In this document: positions 14,318 through 22,580 of the stretch, piece by piece
Layout: each line of letters begins with the position of its first letter
Numbering within the stretch: position 1 is the first letter of the stretch
NCBI RefSeq assembly: GCF_045528445.1
Contig: NZ_JBGQQU010000034.1
Coordinates: 1-35,106 of the forward strand
Direction of reading: 5' to 3'
Source of the DNA: Desemzia sp045528445
GTDB lineage: Bacteria; Bacillota; Bacilli; Lactobacillales; Carnobacteriaceae
Length of the DNA stretch: 35,106 nucleotides
Made by a program: the position numbers and the translations under genes
The notes under the pieces: model-generated
What the model was told of the DNA's origin: nothing
Databases searched by the model: none
Seen by the model: the letters and a program-made list of their open reading frames with translations, nothing else

Positions 14318-15154
14318 ATGATTACGATCGGTCTGACTGGGTGGAGTGATCATGAGTTGCTGGAAACCAGCAGAAGTACAAAATTAGAAGACTACGCTGG
14401 ACACTTCCCTTTTGTAGAGTTGGATACTAGTTTCTACGCCATTCCTTCAGAAAAAAATCTTCACAATTGGATGAGTAAGACACCTGAATCTTTTTGCTTT
14501 CTTCCTAAAGCTTATCAAGCTATGACTCAACATAAAAAGTGGATTGAAGACTTTTCAAGCGAAGCACAAATGTTCAGTGCCTTTCTAACTCGTTTTGAAC
14601 CTATGTTGGAACAAAACCGAATCAAAGCTTTCTTATTCCAATTCCCTCCTTACTTTGGCTGCACAAAAGAGAATGTCACCTACTTAAGAAAAGTTAGAAC
14701 TTGGATGAAAGATACTCCAATTGCTGTTGAGTTTCGTAATTCCAGCTGGTACAGCAATCAAAATAAGGAAGCTACTCTATATTTTTTAAAGGAACACCAA
14801 TTTATTCATACAGTAGTAGACCAACCTCCAACGCCCAATAATAGTGTCCCACTTATTTCTGAAAGTACAAATAAAAATCTGGCACTTCTACGATTACACG
14901 GCAGAAACTTTGAAGGATGGCAAGGTGGAAATAGCAAAAATTGGCGTTCAGAACGAACACTTTATGAATACAGTCATGAGGAAATGAAACAATTTGCAGA
15001 GATTATTCTGGAATTGGAAAAAGAATCTGATGAAGTAGCTGTCATCTTTAATAACAACTCAGGAGGACATGCGGCCAAAAATGCCAAAGAACTCCAAGAT
15101 ATATTAGGGATCAGTTTTACTGGACTAGCTCCCAGACAACTCGATTTATTCTAA
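14318..15154 (+). CDS. DUF72 (YunF/YecE-like) TIM-barrel protein
   Basis: 278-residue cytoplasmic protein of the DUF72 family, whose biochemical role is unknown. Visible hallmarks are IGLTGWSDH at the N-terminus, FVELDTSFYAIPS near residue 34, FLFQFPPYF near 107, AVEFRNSSWY near 137, LLRLHGRN near 188 and FNNNSGGHAAKNA near 245. Together these mark the conserved strand ends of a TIM barrel with a UVDE-like outline. A clear AAAGGAG precedes the ATG. It shares a transcript with the thioesterase and ends at the bidirectional hairpin at 15153-15208. Confidence 0.85.
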   Translation: MITIGLTGWSDHELLETSRSTKLEDYAGHFPFVELDTSFYAIPSEKNLHNWMSKTPESFCFLPKAYQAMTQHKKWIEDFSSEAQMFSAFLTRFEPMLEQNRIKAFLFQFPPYFGCTKENVTYLRKVRTWMKDTPIAVEFRNSSWYSNQNKEATLYFLKEHQFIHTVVDQPPTPNNSVPLISESTNKNLALLRLHGRNFEGWQGGNSKNWRSERTLYEYSHEEMKQFAEIILELEKESDEVAVIFNNNSGGHAAKNAKELQDILGISFTGLAPRQLDLF

Positions 15155-15208
15155 AAAAAGAACAGCTAAAAGGGAGTGTATCATACATCTCCTTTTAGCT
15201 GTTCTTTG
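15153..15208. terminator. Bidirectional terminator between the DUF72 gene and the crt fusion
   Basis: A stem of about 20 bp (AAAGAACAGCTAAAAGG with its complement, one bulge) lies around 15157-15175 and 15188-15208. A-rich and T-rich flanks let it serve both converging genes. It overlaps the last codons of the crt fusion. Confidence 0.85.
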
Positions 15209-16241
15209 CAAATTTACGTTCTTTTCTATCCCCTAATTTTTCTAAACGAGGTCGGTTGTATCGCTGAACAATAATAAATGGCAAATTAACAATCACAGCA
15301 TAGATAACCATAACCCATCCAGCCCACAAAGGATTCCATAAGAAAAATAGAAACGCAGGCGGAATCATCATCCAATGCGCTAGTTCCCCTCGACGAGTTT
15401 CAATAATAAATCGTTCCAATCTGATCTGGTTAAAATGTCTCAGAGTCCTTTTGTCAAATCCTTTTCTGGTAATCTGGGTCCCATCTGGCAAGTGCGGCTT
15501 CCAATTTCGAACTCTAAACCAACGCTGCCAAATATCTCCAGAATTTTCCCAATTCTTTGTTTTGAACCAGTCTTGGTGTTTTACGAAAAAGTGAATCGGG
15601 ATTTGACGCGCTATCCAAGAAATAAACAAAGGACCGTTTTTAGGAGAAAGTCCTATGTAAAGAGTTTGAAAGCTCAACATTTGTTGTAAACGTTCGTCTT
15701 TAACATATTGTTTGATCATATGGTCAGCACTGTCAAATGTTTTCAACTTAAGTGCTTGTTTGATGACAGAAGGTCTATAAAAGTCGCTTTGATTTCGAAA
15801 AGGATGTTGCAGAAAATGGTCTTTAGCTACAACAAACCGTTCATAAATATCTTTCAAATAATGCATAAACCCTTGTGCATCTTCAGCGCTGAACTCTTCT
15901 AAGGTTTTTGTCAATGTTACTAAATCAGAAGACACATCAAATTGTTCTTTCCCACCATTAAAATGAGCAGTGTACATAGGATCTAATCTTTCCATTGGAA
16001 TATAATCATCCGGATCGCGTCCAGTAAGTTCAAATACTTCTCGATAAAGATCAGGCATCATCACAAGACTAGGTCCTAGATCAAAACGATAGCCATCCTT
16101 TTCGATCAAATTCATTTTCCCACCAGGGATACCTTCTTTTTCAAATAATTCTACGTTATAACCAGCATGCTGAAGACGCATAGCACTAGCTAAACCTGCT
16201 ACACCTGCACCTATAACGCTCACTGTCTTTTTAGTTTCCAT
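15195..16241 (-). CDS. In-frame CrtN-CrtO chimera (carotenoid desaturase N-half fused to acyltransferase)
   Basis: 348 residues from an ATG at 16241 (AGGAG 5 nt before; it overlaps the MarR gene by 11 bp). Residues ~1-205 match the N-terminal part of 4,4'-diapophytoene desaturase/CrtN-type enzymes: the FAD motif VIGAGVAGLASAMRLQHAGY, GGKMN, FDLGPSLVMMPDLY and finally SFQTLYIGLSPKNGP. There the ~290 C-terminal residues of the desaturase stop. From about residue 206 the protein continues as a CrtO-type glycosyl-diaponeurosporenoate acyltransferase, WQRWFRVRNWKPHLPDGTQ, IETRRGELAHW, two hydrophobic helices and VQRYNRPRL. The junction is near nt 15620-15632, with no frameshift or stop. Only the first helix of CrtO seems missing. 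Desaturase activity is very unlikely; acyltransferase activity is possible. It is probably a deletion scar of a C30 carotenoid operon. Confidence 0.8.
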   Translation of the reverse strand: METKKTVSVIGAGVAGLASAMRLQHAGYNVELFEKEGIPGGKMNLIEKDGYRFDLGPSLVMMPDLYREVFELTGRDPDDYIPMERLDPMYTAHFNGGKEQFDVSSDLVTLTKTLEEFSAEDAQGFMHYLKDIYERFVVAKDHFLQHPFRNQSDFYRPSVIKQALKLKTFDSADHMIKQYVKDERLQQMLSFQTLYIGLSPKNGPLFISWIARQIPIHFFVKHQDWFKTKNWENSGDIWQRWFRVRNWKPHLPDGTQITRKGFDKRTLRHFNQIRLERFIIETRRGELAHWMMIPPAFLFFLWNPLWAGWVMVIYAVIVNLPFIIVQRYNRPRLEKLGDRKERKFAKNS

Positions 16242-16725
16242 TTTTCTCCTCAATTCGTTTTTCTTCATTGCCATCAGCTATTTTTTCTACGCGTTCAAAT
16301 TCATTATTTAAATCCTTCAGATTTTGTAGAAACAGATTACCATCTATTTCTAACCGATTGCATTGCATCACTTCCTGTAAAATACTCATGGATATAGTTT
16401 TTTTTTCTTTTACAGCTTTTTCAGTCAATGTAATGATACGTGCACGTTTGTCTTCAGAAGAAGATTGCTTTTCAGTCCAACCTTGTAACGTTAATCGATT
16501 TAAAATAGGATTTAATGTCCCGATAGACATCCCCAAACGATCACTGATCACTTTAACGATCACTCCGTCGCCTTCCCATAATGCCAACAATACTAGATAT
16601 TGCGGGAAAGTTAACTGAAACGGTTTCAAAGCTCTTCTATAGAGTTTTGAAAAACCATTAGCAGCTTTGTATACTTCAAAACAAAGTTGGTCTTCTAACG
16701 AACGCTCAAAGATAGATTCATCCAT
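16231..16725 (-). CDS. MarR-family regulator, OhrR-like with reactive cysteine
   Basis: DNA-binding winged-helix repressor of 164 residues. The N-terminus LEDQLCFEVY has Cys at position 15, exactly where Bacillus OhrR carries its peroxide-sensing C15. The partner Tyr at 29 is also present, but position 40 is Phe instead of Tyr (LTFPQYLVLLALWEGD). The recognition region is ISDRLGMSIGTLNPILNRL, followed by the wing SSEDKRARIITLT. The C-terminus has a charged tail longer than in OhrR. It lies 45 nt downstream of the ABC ATPase and overlaps the crt chimera, so it probably regulates this operon; organic peroxide as signal is inference. Confidence 0.85.
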   Translation of the reverse strand: MDESIFERSLEDQLCFEVYKAANGFSKLYRRALKPFQLTFPQYLVLLALWEGDGVIVKVISDRLGMSIGTLNPILNRLTLQGWTEKQSSSEDKRARIITLTEKAVKEKKTISMSILQEVMQCNRLEIDGNLFLQNLKDLNNEFERVEKIADGNEEKRIEEKNGN

Positions 16726-16770
16726 TTTAAAACTCCTTTCAACTATTGACTACTTTCTTGTAATGATGCC

Positions 16771-17448
16771 TTAATCATTCTCTCTTAACGTTAAGACCCC
16801 ATCTTTCATTACATAAACCTTGTCGCATTTGTCGATCAATCGTTCATCATGTGTGACCATGATAGTCGCTTTTTGTTTGCTTTTTGTTTCTCTTGCTAAA
16901 ATTTCGACTACTTCAAAAGCTCTTTCAGAATCCAAGCTGGCAGTAGGTTCATCTGCTAAAATAACAGATGGATCATGATATAATGCTCTCGCAATAGCTA
17001 CACGTTGGCGTTCCCCTCCAGACAAATCACTAGGGTAACTTTTTTCCAGTCTCAATACATCTAGTTCTTCTAACAAGGCATCCGTCTGCTTTTGTTCCAT
17101 TTTAGTTTTTTTCACTTTGTTCACTAATCTTAATTGATCTCGCACATTCAGAAACGGTACTAAGTTAGAAGCTTGCAAGATAAACCCGATTTCTTTAAAG
17201 CGTAAAGCAGCACGCTGTTTTTCTTCCTCTTCGCTAAATGGATCATCCTTGATCAGTACTTTTCCTTTACTTGGAGATTGCAGACCTCCGATAATCGTTA
17301 ACAGAGTACTCTTACCTGATCCACTGGGACCAATAATAGCTACAAATTCTCCGGCTTCTACTGAAAAATTAGTCTCTTTTAAGGCCTCTATTTCTTTACG
17401 ACCATCACCAAAACTTTTTGACACATTTTTACATTCTATTAATTTCAA
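16771..17448 (-). CDS. ABC transporter ATP-binding protein (LolD/HrtA/MacB type)
   Basis: 225-residue ATPase that energises the FtsX-type permease encoded just upstream. Visible are Walker A GPSGSGKST (~residue 40), Q-loop FILQASNL, signature LSGGERQRVAIARAL, Walker B VILADEPTASLD and the switch His in MVTHDERL. The start is a TTG at 17448, 8 nt after AGGAGG; no ATG fits as well. The gap to the permease is 18 nt. Such pairs include the haem exporter HrtBA, bacitracin/peptide exporters and the lipid transporters of the MacB class; the substrate is not proven here. Confidence 0.92.
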   Translation of the reverse strand: MKLIECKNVSKSFGDGRKEIEALKETNFSVEAGEFVAIIGPSGSGKSTLLTIIGGLQSPSKGKVLIKDDPFSEEEEKQRAALRFKEIGFILQASNLVPFLNVRDQLRLVNKVKKTKMEQKQTDALLEELDVLRLEKSYPSDLSGGERQRVAIARALYHDPSVILADEPTASLDSERAFEVVEILARETKSKQKATIMVTHDERLIDKCDKVYVMKDGVLTLREND

Positions 17449-17466
17449 CTTATTTTCCTCCTTATT

Positions 17467-18558
17467 TTAACCAATTGCTTCTAATGGATCGATTTTAACA
17501 ACTGTTCGAACAGAGAACAATGCACCTAAAACAGCTACTACGATCAATAGAAGTGTGATCCCGCCTAAGAAGAGACCATTATTTTGATAAGGAACTCTAG
17601 CTGGCAATACAAGAGATGTCCCTAAAGTCAATAGCAGACCTGTACCAACACCAACAGTGGATAAAATAAATGTTTGAGCGATAACAGATTTAGCTATATA
17701 CCCAGAAGAGATTCCTTGGGCTTTCATCACACCGAATAAACTAGATTTTTGCAATGTTAAGACATAAATAAAAATCCCGATAACTACAGCAGCAATAACG
17801 ATCAAAAATCCGATCATCAATCCAAAAGTTAATACTTGTGCACTATATCCTGGGATTTTATAAATATAATCGCCAATTTCATAAGGAACTAGGTCATCAT
17901 TATCAATTTCTACACCTGATAGACCTTCTGAACTATCCCGAACAATTATCGCGCTGATTCTTCCTTCTTCAGAATCATCTATTCTTTCAAATCGAATTTC
18001 TTGAAAAGAAGCAATCGTAGTATATAAAACAGGCGCAACATTAAATTTAGCGTTTTCTGTAAAACCAGTAACGGTTAACTGCTTGTCACTACCTGCTAAT
18101 TGCACAACATCTCCTATTTCAATACCGTCTTCTTCTTTTAAACTAATATCTGCTACGACTTCATCATTATTTGAGAACGGCTCACCTTCAATGACTTCTG
18201 GCATAATGAATTCATCCGGTTCAATACCAAAGAAAGTTACATTGATTTTTGCTGCTTCTCCAGATGTACCTTCCTTACGAATAACTCCAGCTGTTTGCCC
18301 TAATAAAGCTGTTTCGTCTCCAGAAACTTCTTCTGCTTGCCCTAAAGTGATCATAGACATATTGATGTTTGAATTAGACTCATCAGTCAGCACAATTCCA
18401 TCTGCCTCCCATTTATCCACACTCGTTCGATTGTCTTGTGCTAATCCATATGCTAACCCTGTTAAAAAATATACTAAGTACGAAACCAATATCATGACTC
18501 CAATAATAAGCGCAAATCTTGTTTTTGAATATTTAATTTCTTTCCATGCTAAAAACAT
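17467..18558 (-). CDS. FtsX-type ABC transporter permease (HrtB-like)
   Basis: 363-residue membrane subunit with one N-terminal helix (about 14-38), a large extracytoplasmic domain (~40-230) rich in Asp and Glu, and three C-terminal helices (~235-270, 290-320, 330-350) ending in VKIDPLEAIG, the family's usual end. Size and four-helix topology match HrtB/DevC-type permeases; S. aureus HrtB exports haem. It is the first gene of a probable operon permease-ATPase-MarR-crt chimera. Transcription appears to start at 18608-18636, where an 18-bp near-palindrome occupies the promoter spacer. Haem as substrate is only a family-based guess. Confidence 0.85.
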   Translation of the reverse strand: MFLAWKEIKYSKTRFALIIGVMILVSYLVYFLTGLAYGLAQDNRTSVDKWEADGIVLTDESNSNINMSMITLGQAEEVSGDETALLGQTAGVIRKEGTSGEAAKINVTFFGIEPDEFIMPEVIEGEPFSNNDEVVADISLKEEDGIEIGDVVQLAGSDKQLTVTGFTENAKFNVAPVLYTTIASFQEIRFERIDDSEEGRISAIIVRDSSEGLSGVEIDNDDLVPYEIGDYIYKIPGYSAQVLTFGLMIGFLIVIAAVVIGIFIYVLTLQKSSLFGVMKAQGISSGYIAKSVIAQTFILSTVGVGTGLLLTLGTSLVLPARVPYQNNGLFLGGITLLLIVVAVLGALFSVRTVVKIDPLEAIG

Positions 18559-18607
18559 GTTTCCAACTCCTTTTAATGTTCAATAAAAAGTCTACTGATC
18601 GACAATC

Positions 18608-18636
18608 ATCATATATTAAATCGTATACGATGTACA
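18608..18636 (-). promoter_or_regulatory. Promoter of the ABC/MarR/crt operon with operator in the spacer
   Basis: TGTACA (18631-18636), a 17-nt spacer and TATGAT (18608-18613) on the minus strand. The near-palindrome at 18617-18634 (perfect core ATCGTATACGAT, 18620-18631) fills the spacer, the classical place for a repressor. The MarR protein of the same operon is the obvious candidate. Confidence 0.6.
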
Positions 18637-18650
18637 TTGAAAAGCTCATA

Positions 18651-18691
18651 AAAAGACAACCTAAATTTATGTCCGTTTAGGTTGTCTTTTT
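18651..18691. terminator. Terminator of uvsE
   Basis: Hairpin AAAAGACAACCTAAA / TTTAGGTTGTCTTTT with a 10-nt loop and T-runs on either strand. It lies 10 nt past the uvsE stop and just upstream of the ABC operon promoter. Confidence 0.88.
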
Positions 18692-18700
18692 GATTATTTA

Positions 18701-19957
18701 TTAACCTTCAAAAAATAGAGATTGTAATAAATAGCGTTCATCATATTTTTTGGCTAACTTATTTAATTGATTTTTTATACTTTTCACAGTAGCTTTCTCT
18801 TCTTGAAAAGCTATTAATTTGCGCTCGAAAGCATTTTTTTCTTTTTCATTTACTTGTTCGTTCAAATGCCCCCATACATGTTGTACAGCATTTACTGTGT
18901 TGCCTGGTTGAGGTTCCTCTTTTAATGCTTCTGCTACTAACTGATAAAATTCTTCTACTGGATAAGCCGTTTTGTCTTTCAATAAAGTTCGAATCTGTTG
19001 ATACCGTTCAGGGCTATATTCTAATATAAGATATTTGTATCTCATCCATTCTTTTTCTAAATACTTGATAGAACGGTCAAGACGAGTAGCATTGATGCAT
19101 TTGACTGCCGAAATATTTTTATCCTTCACTTCTAACATAATATCGATAGTCGGATCATCTAACTGGTTATAAAAATCCAAGTATGGTTCTAGATAAATAG
19201 TTGCTGTATGCGCTCCAGTTCGTTTGTCTAGTGCTTGCTGTGAATAATGGATTTTTTGTTTACCATCTCCTGCTTTCCATGTTTTATTGACTTCTGTAAT
19301 CAACTCTCGATCATTTCTCGTCTCAGAACCAGGATTTACAGAATGATGCAGGTTATCATAGACTACTGGGATCCCTATTTTTTCAGAAATCCACATTACA
19401 TCTTTGAGTGTATACAAGCGATCATCATTTTCAATGATCAACCGTCTTTTTATCGCTTCATCTAAACGTTGGAAGTTTTCAATAAAACGAAGACTAGCTG
19501 CTTTCTTATCCTCATATATCCCTCCAATATGAAGAACGATCTTGTGTTCATTGTTTACACTGAGACACTCCAGTACTTTGGCGTGATACTTTAGATCATC
19601 CACGGCTCTAGCAACTGTTTCTTCATTTGGAGAATTTAAAACTGTATATTGACCTGGATGAAAAGATACACGCATATCGCTTTCAGCTATTTTATGGCCA
19701 ATACGCTCGAAATCTTCTCTAAAAATATCCCACCATGGCAAACTATTGACTGGACTGGATCCAAAAGGAATCAAGTCAGAACTAATACGGTATAACTTGA
19801 TGTCATTTTCAATATTGTAATCAATCATTTTTTCTAACGCTAACAAATTGTGCAGCGTAATCTCATTTAATTTTTCCTCCGTGGCATTTTTCTTGATCAC
19901 CCTTCGGAGATTAGTGTCCGGCACTCCTACAACTAAACAGGCATATCCAATACTCAT
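18701..19957 (-). CDS. uvsE: UV-damage endonuclease UvsE/UVDE
   Basis: Nicks DNA 5' of UV photoproducts, starting an excision-repair route independent of UvrABC. The 418 residues form a TIM-barrel enzyme with the metal and active-site positions of UVDE: H100, Q103 and Y104 in FHPGQYTVLNSP, H143 in VLHIGG, E176 in IIENDD, and D201 and H204/H205 in VVYDNLHHSVNPG. The C-terminus (about 300-418) is charged and longer than in the ~300-residue Thermus enzyme. It starts at an ATG after AGAGG and stands alone. The nearby DUF72 gene has a related barrel outline but is a separate family. Confidence 0.93.
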   Translation of the reverse strand: MSIGYACLVVGVPDTNLRRVIKKNATEEKLNEITLHNLLALEKMIDYNIENDIKLYRISSDLIPFGSSPVNSLPWWDIFREDFERIGHKIAESDMRVSFHPGQYTVLNSPNEETVARAVDDLKYHAKVLECLSVNNEHKIVLHIGGIYEDKKAASLRFIENFQRLDEAIKRRLIIENDDRLYTLKDVMWISEKIGIPVVYDNLHHSVNPGSETRNDRELITEVNKTWKAGDGKQKIHYSQQALDKRTGAHTATIYLEPYLDFYNQLDDPTIDIMLEVKDKNISAVKCINATRLDRSIKYLEKEWMRYKYLILEYSPERYQQIRTLLKDKTAYPVEEFYQLVAEALKEEPQPGNTVNAVQHVWGHLNEQVNEKEKNAFERKLIAFQEEKATVKSIKNQLNKLAKKYDERYLLQSLFFEG

Positions 19958-20102
19958 TTTATCTATCCTCTCAGTATTTCTATAGTATTCCTACTTATTT
20001 TCGCACACAACCTTATCATCCGTACAGAAAAGTTGCTTACTGTGCCTTGAATAAAACAATTTACTCTCTCTTTTCTTTATCCTATAAAGGTTTCTTATAG
20101 AA

Positions 20103-20118
20103 TGTGAAGTGCTCTACA
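20103..20118 (+). promoter_or_regulatory. Crp/ArcR-like box upstream of arcD
   Basis: TGTGA-N6-CTACA, a perfect left half and a partial right half of the Crp-family TGTGA-N6-TCACA site. Its centre is about 63 nt before the predicted arcD start, where a class I activator binds. A similar TGTGA-N6-NNACA occurs at arcA. Confidence 0.45.
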
Positions 20119-20138
20119 CTTTGTTTGTCTGTATCATT

Positions 20139-20167
20139 TTGAAAGCGAACTACACGAATGGTAAAAT
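20139..20167 (+). promoter_or_regulatory. Sigma-A promoter of arcD
   Basis: TTGAAA (20139-20144), a 17-nt spacer and TAAAAT (20162-20167), 38 nt before the start codon. Confidence 0.65.
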
Positions 20168-20205
20168 AAAGTTAGAGATTTAATAGATTATCAGGAGGTA
20201 ATATC

Positions 20206-21711
20206 ATGGAAACTAGTCAGAAGAAAAAAAGATTTTCAATGCCCTCATCTTATACCGTGTTGTTTCTTATTATTCTTGCCATTGCCATACTCACATGGTT
20301 TGTGCCTGCCGGAGAATATCAAGTAGATGAGGCCGGAAATATCGTTTCAGGAAGTTACCAATTAACAGAGCAGCATCCGCAAGGCTTATGGGATGTTTTC
20401 ATGGCACCGGTCAAAGGTATGATTGGTACGGAAACCACGCCTGGCGCAATTGAAGTGTCATTATTTATTTTAGTCGTCGGCGGATTTTTAGGCGTTATCA
20501 ATCGTACAAAGGCTTTAGATACCGGGATCGCTCAAGTTGTCAAGAACTATAAAGGAAAAGAAAAAATGCTGATTCCTATCTTGATGTTTATTTTCGCTTT
20601 AGGCGGTACAACCTTTGGAATGGCAGAAGAAACATTGGCTTTCTATCCTCTGATCATTCCGGTGATGGTGGCTGTCGGATTTGATACCCTAGTCGCTGTT
20701 TCTGTAGTATTGTTAGGATCCGGTGTTGGAGTATTGGCTTCCACAGTTAACCCATTTGCAACAGGGGTAGCTTCTCAAGCTCTAGGGCTAGGTATGGGAG
20801 AAGGAATTATTTGGCGTCTAGTGTTCTTTATTGCTATGTATGCAATCGCTACGTTATTTATTTATCGTTACGCTGTCAAAGTACAAAAAGACCCTTCTCA
20901 TTCGTTAGTCTATAAAGACTATAACGAAAATCAAAAAAAATTCGCTGTAACGGATATAAAAGAAGAAATGACGACAAAACAAAAAGTTGTCATGATTCTT
21001 TTTGGACTGACCTTTTTAATTATGGTTGTAGGATTAATTCCTTGGTCTACATTAAACGAGAATTGGACATTCTTTGAAACAATGAACGAATGGTTGATGG
21101 GACTTCCCATAGTAGGTACAGTTCTTGGACAACAACTAGTCGCATTAGGAGACTGGTACTTCATGGAAATCACCATGCTCTTCTTCTTAATGGCTGTAAT
21201 CATTGGAATTTACTACCGTATTCCTGAAGGAGAAATCGTCTCTACTTTCATGGAAGGAGCCAAAGATTTGTTAGGAGTTGCTTTAGTCGTTGCTGTAGCT
21301 CGTGGAATTCAAGTTGTCATGAATGAAGGAATGATCACAGCAACTATTTTGCATCTGGGAGAAGAAAACCTATCTAACCTGTCTCCTGTTTTGTTCTCTA
21401 TTCTAACGTATATTTTCTATATCCCAATGTCATTCCTCATCCCTTCTACCTCTGGTCTGGCAGCCGCAACAATGGGTATCATGGGGCCGCTTGGATCATT
21501 CGCCGATGTACCGGAACATGTAGTTATCACAGCTTATCAAGCAGCCAGCGGTATCATCAATCTGATTACACCTACTTCTGGAGTTGTGATGGGAGCTTTA
21601 GCTATTGCAGGCATTGAATTATCTACTTGGTGGAAGTTTACAGCCAAATTAATTGGTGTCATCTTTATTGTAAGTTGCATTATTCTAGGTATCGCTGCGG
21701 TCCTAGGATAA
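20206..21711 (+). CDS. arcD: Arginine:ornithine antiporter, YfcC family
   Basis: 501-residue membrane transporter with about 12 hydrophobic segments. It belongs to the YfcC family, whose members next to arc genes exchange external arginine for ornithine without net energy cost. Family features are the opening FSMPSSYTVLFLIILAIAILTWFVPAGEY, GGTTFGMAEETLAFYPLIIPVMVA near 140, and STSGLAAATMGIMGPL and ITPTSGVVMGAL near the C-terminus. A strong AGGAGGT precedes the ATG. It is transcribed toward arcR and separated from it by the hairpin at 21724-21769. The substrate is inferred from the adjoining arcABC genes; the family alone would allow other amino acids. Confidence 0.85.
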   Translation: METSQKKKRFSMPSSYTVLFLIILAIAILTWFVPAGEYQVDEAGNIVSGSYQLTEQHPQGLWDVFMAPVKGMIGTETTPGAIEVSLFILVVGGFLGVINRTKALDTGIAQVVKNYKGKEKMLIPILMFIFALGGTTFGMAEETLAFYPLIIPVMVAVGFDTLVAVSVVLLGSGVGVLASTVNPFATGVASQALGLGMGEGIIWRLVFFIAMYAIATLFIYRYAVKVQKDPSHSLVYKDYNENQKKFAVTDIKEEMTTKQKVVMILFGLTFLIMVVGLIPWSTLNENWTFFETMNEWLMGLPIVGTVLGQQLVALGDWYFMEITMLFFLMAVIIGIYYRIPEGEIVSTFMEGAKDLLGVALVVAVARGIQVVMNEGMITATILHLGEENLSNLSPVLFSILTYIFYIPMSFLIPSTSGLAAATMGIMGPLGSFADVPEHVVITAYQAASGIINLITPTSGVVMGALAIAGIELSTWWKFTAKLIGVIFIVSCIILGIAAVLG

Positions 21712-21723
21712 TTGTTGCATTAA

Positions 21724-21769
21724 GAAAAAAAGCAGGAGTCGGCTATTGTTACCGACTCCTGCTTTTTTT
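21724..21769. terminator. Bidirectional terminator between arcD and arcR
   Basis: A 12-bp perfect stem, AGCAGGAGTCGG (21731-21742) / CCGACTCCTGCT (21752-21763), with A- and T-runs on both sides. Confidence 0.92.
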
Positions 21770-21788
21770 AATGCAATCCTTAATCAAG

Positions 21789-22496
21789 TCAATCCTCAGA
21801 ATATTCTTTGAAATAATCGGTGTCTTTAAAAGTGAGTATCTTATGATTGTGTTCTAATTTACTCATTTCCTTTAACTGTTTAATTTTATTTCCAACTGTT
21901 TCTCTTGAACAACCACTAATTGTAGCAATCTCACAGACAGTAATAGGATAAGAAACTATAACTTCTTCCTTTGAACCCGGTTCACCTAGTTCGTTCATCA
22001 AATAGGCTAACGCTTTTACAATTCGGCTGCTAGCACTCGTTCCCACGAAATATTGAATCCGTTCTTCATGGTCGATTAAAATATCAGTTAACCGTTTATA
22101 GAAATACAAAAGCTGTTTTGCATTGCCAGAAAGAACTTCTTCGAGAATATTTGCTGGAATAGAATACAACTCAATTTCCGTTAATGCATAAGCTGTATAA
22201 CGATAGACATCATCAGCAAATATTTCTCCGTAAGGAAATAATCTGTCTTCTTTTACATAATCCGTATACATATAAAAAGCGCTCTCGTCATATCTTTCTA
22301 ACTTAACTAAACCTCCTATTAGATAGAAAAATTTATCTTTTCTATCTCCTTCCTCAAATAAAATTTGTCCTTTTTTATATTTTCGGAATCGCATCACTTC
22401 TTGAAGTTTCTTAAATTCTTCATCGGTAAAGGTCGAAAAGACTTTATTAACTCTTAATGCATCGCTTTTATACAACTGTTCTTGGGTAGTTAACAC
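21789..22496 (-). CDS. arcR: Crp/Fnr-family regulator of the arginine deiminase system
   Basis: Transcription activator with an N-terminal cyclic-nucleotide-type beta-barrel (~20-125: KKGQILFEEGDRKDKFFYLIGGLVKL) and a C-terminal helix-turn-helix (ITVCEIATISGCSRETVGNKIKQL). No cysteine cluster is seen, so it is not an Fe-S Fnr. I prefer the GTG at 22496: GGGGGA lies 6 nt before it and it gives 235 residues, close to staphylococcal ArcR (234). The upstream ATGs (22514, 22547) lack ribosome sites. It lies downstream of arcC, with a hairpin and its own extended -10 promoter between them. It is predicted to bind the TGTGA-N6 boxes at arcA and arcD. Confidence 0.85.
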   Translation of the reverse strand: MLTTQEQLYKSDALRVNKVFSTFTDEEFKKLQEVMRFRKYKKGQILFEEGDRKDKFFYLIGGLVKLERYDESAFYMYTDYVKEDRLFPYGEIFADDVYRYTAYALTEIELYSIPANILEEVLSGNAKQLLYFYKRLTDILIDHEERIQYFVGTSASSRIVKALAYLMNELGEPGSKEEVIVSYPITVCEIATISGCSRETVGNKIKQLKEMSKLEHNHKILTFKDTDYFKEYSED

Positions 22497-22569
22497 ACTT
22501 ATCCCCCATTTCATAAATCTAGTTACATACAATATATAGGCGGGCACAAAATAACTTCTTCACAATACA

Positions 22570-22578
22570 AGTATAGCA
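22570..22578 (-). promoter_or_regulatory. Extended -10 promoter of arcR
   Basis: TGCTATACT on the minus strand (TG-N-TATACT), with no good -35. It lies about 75 nt before the GTG start and directly after the hairpin at 22581-22620. Confidence 0.45.
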
Positions 22579-22580
22579 TA

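Noticed and set aside
14318..15154. DUF72 protein as a second UV endonuclease
   Set aside because: The fold outline is similar, but the HPGQY and DNLHH metal motifs of UVDE are absent.
20145..20160. cre site TGAAAGCG at the arcD promoter
   Set aside because: Only the left half matches; the right half (AACTAC) fails at most conserved positions.
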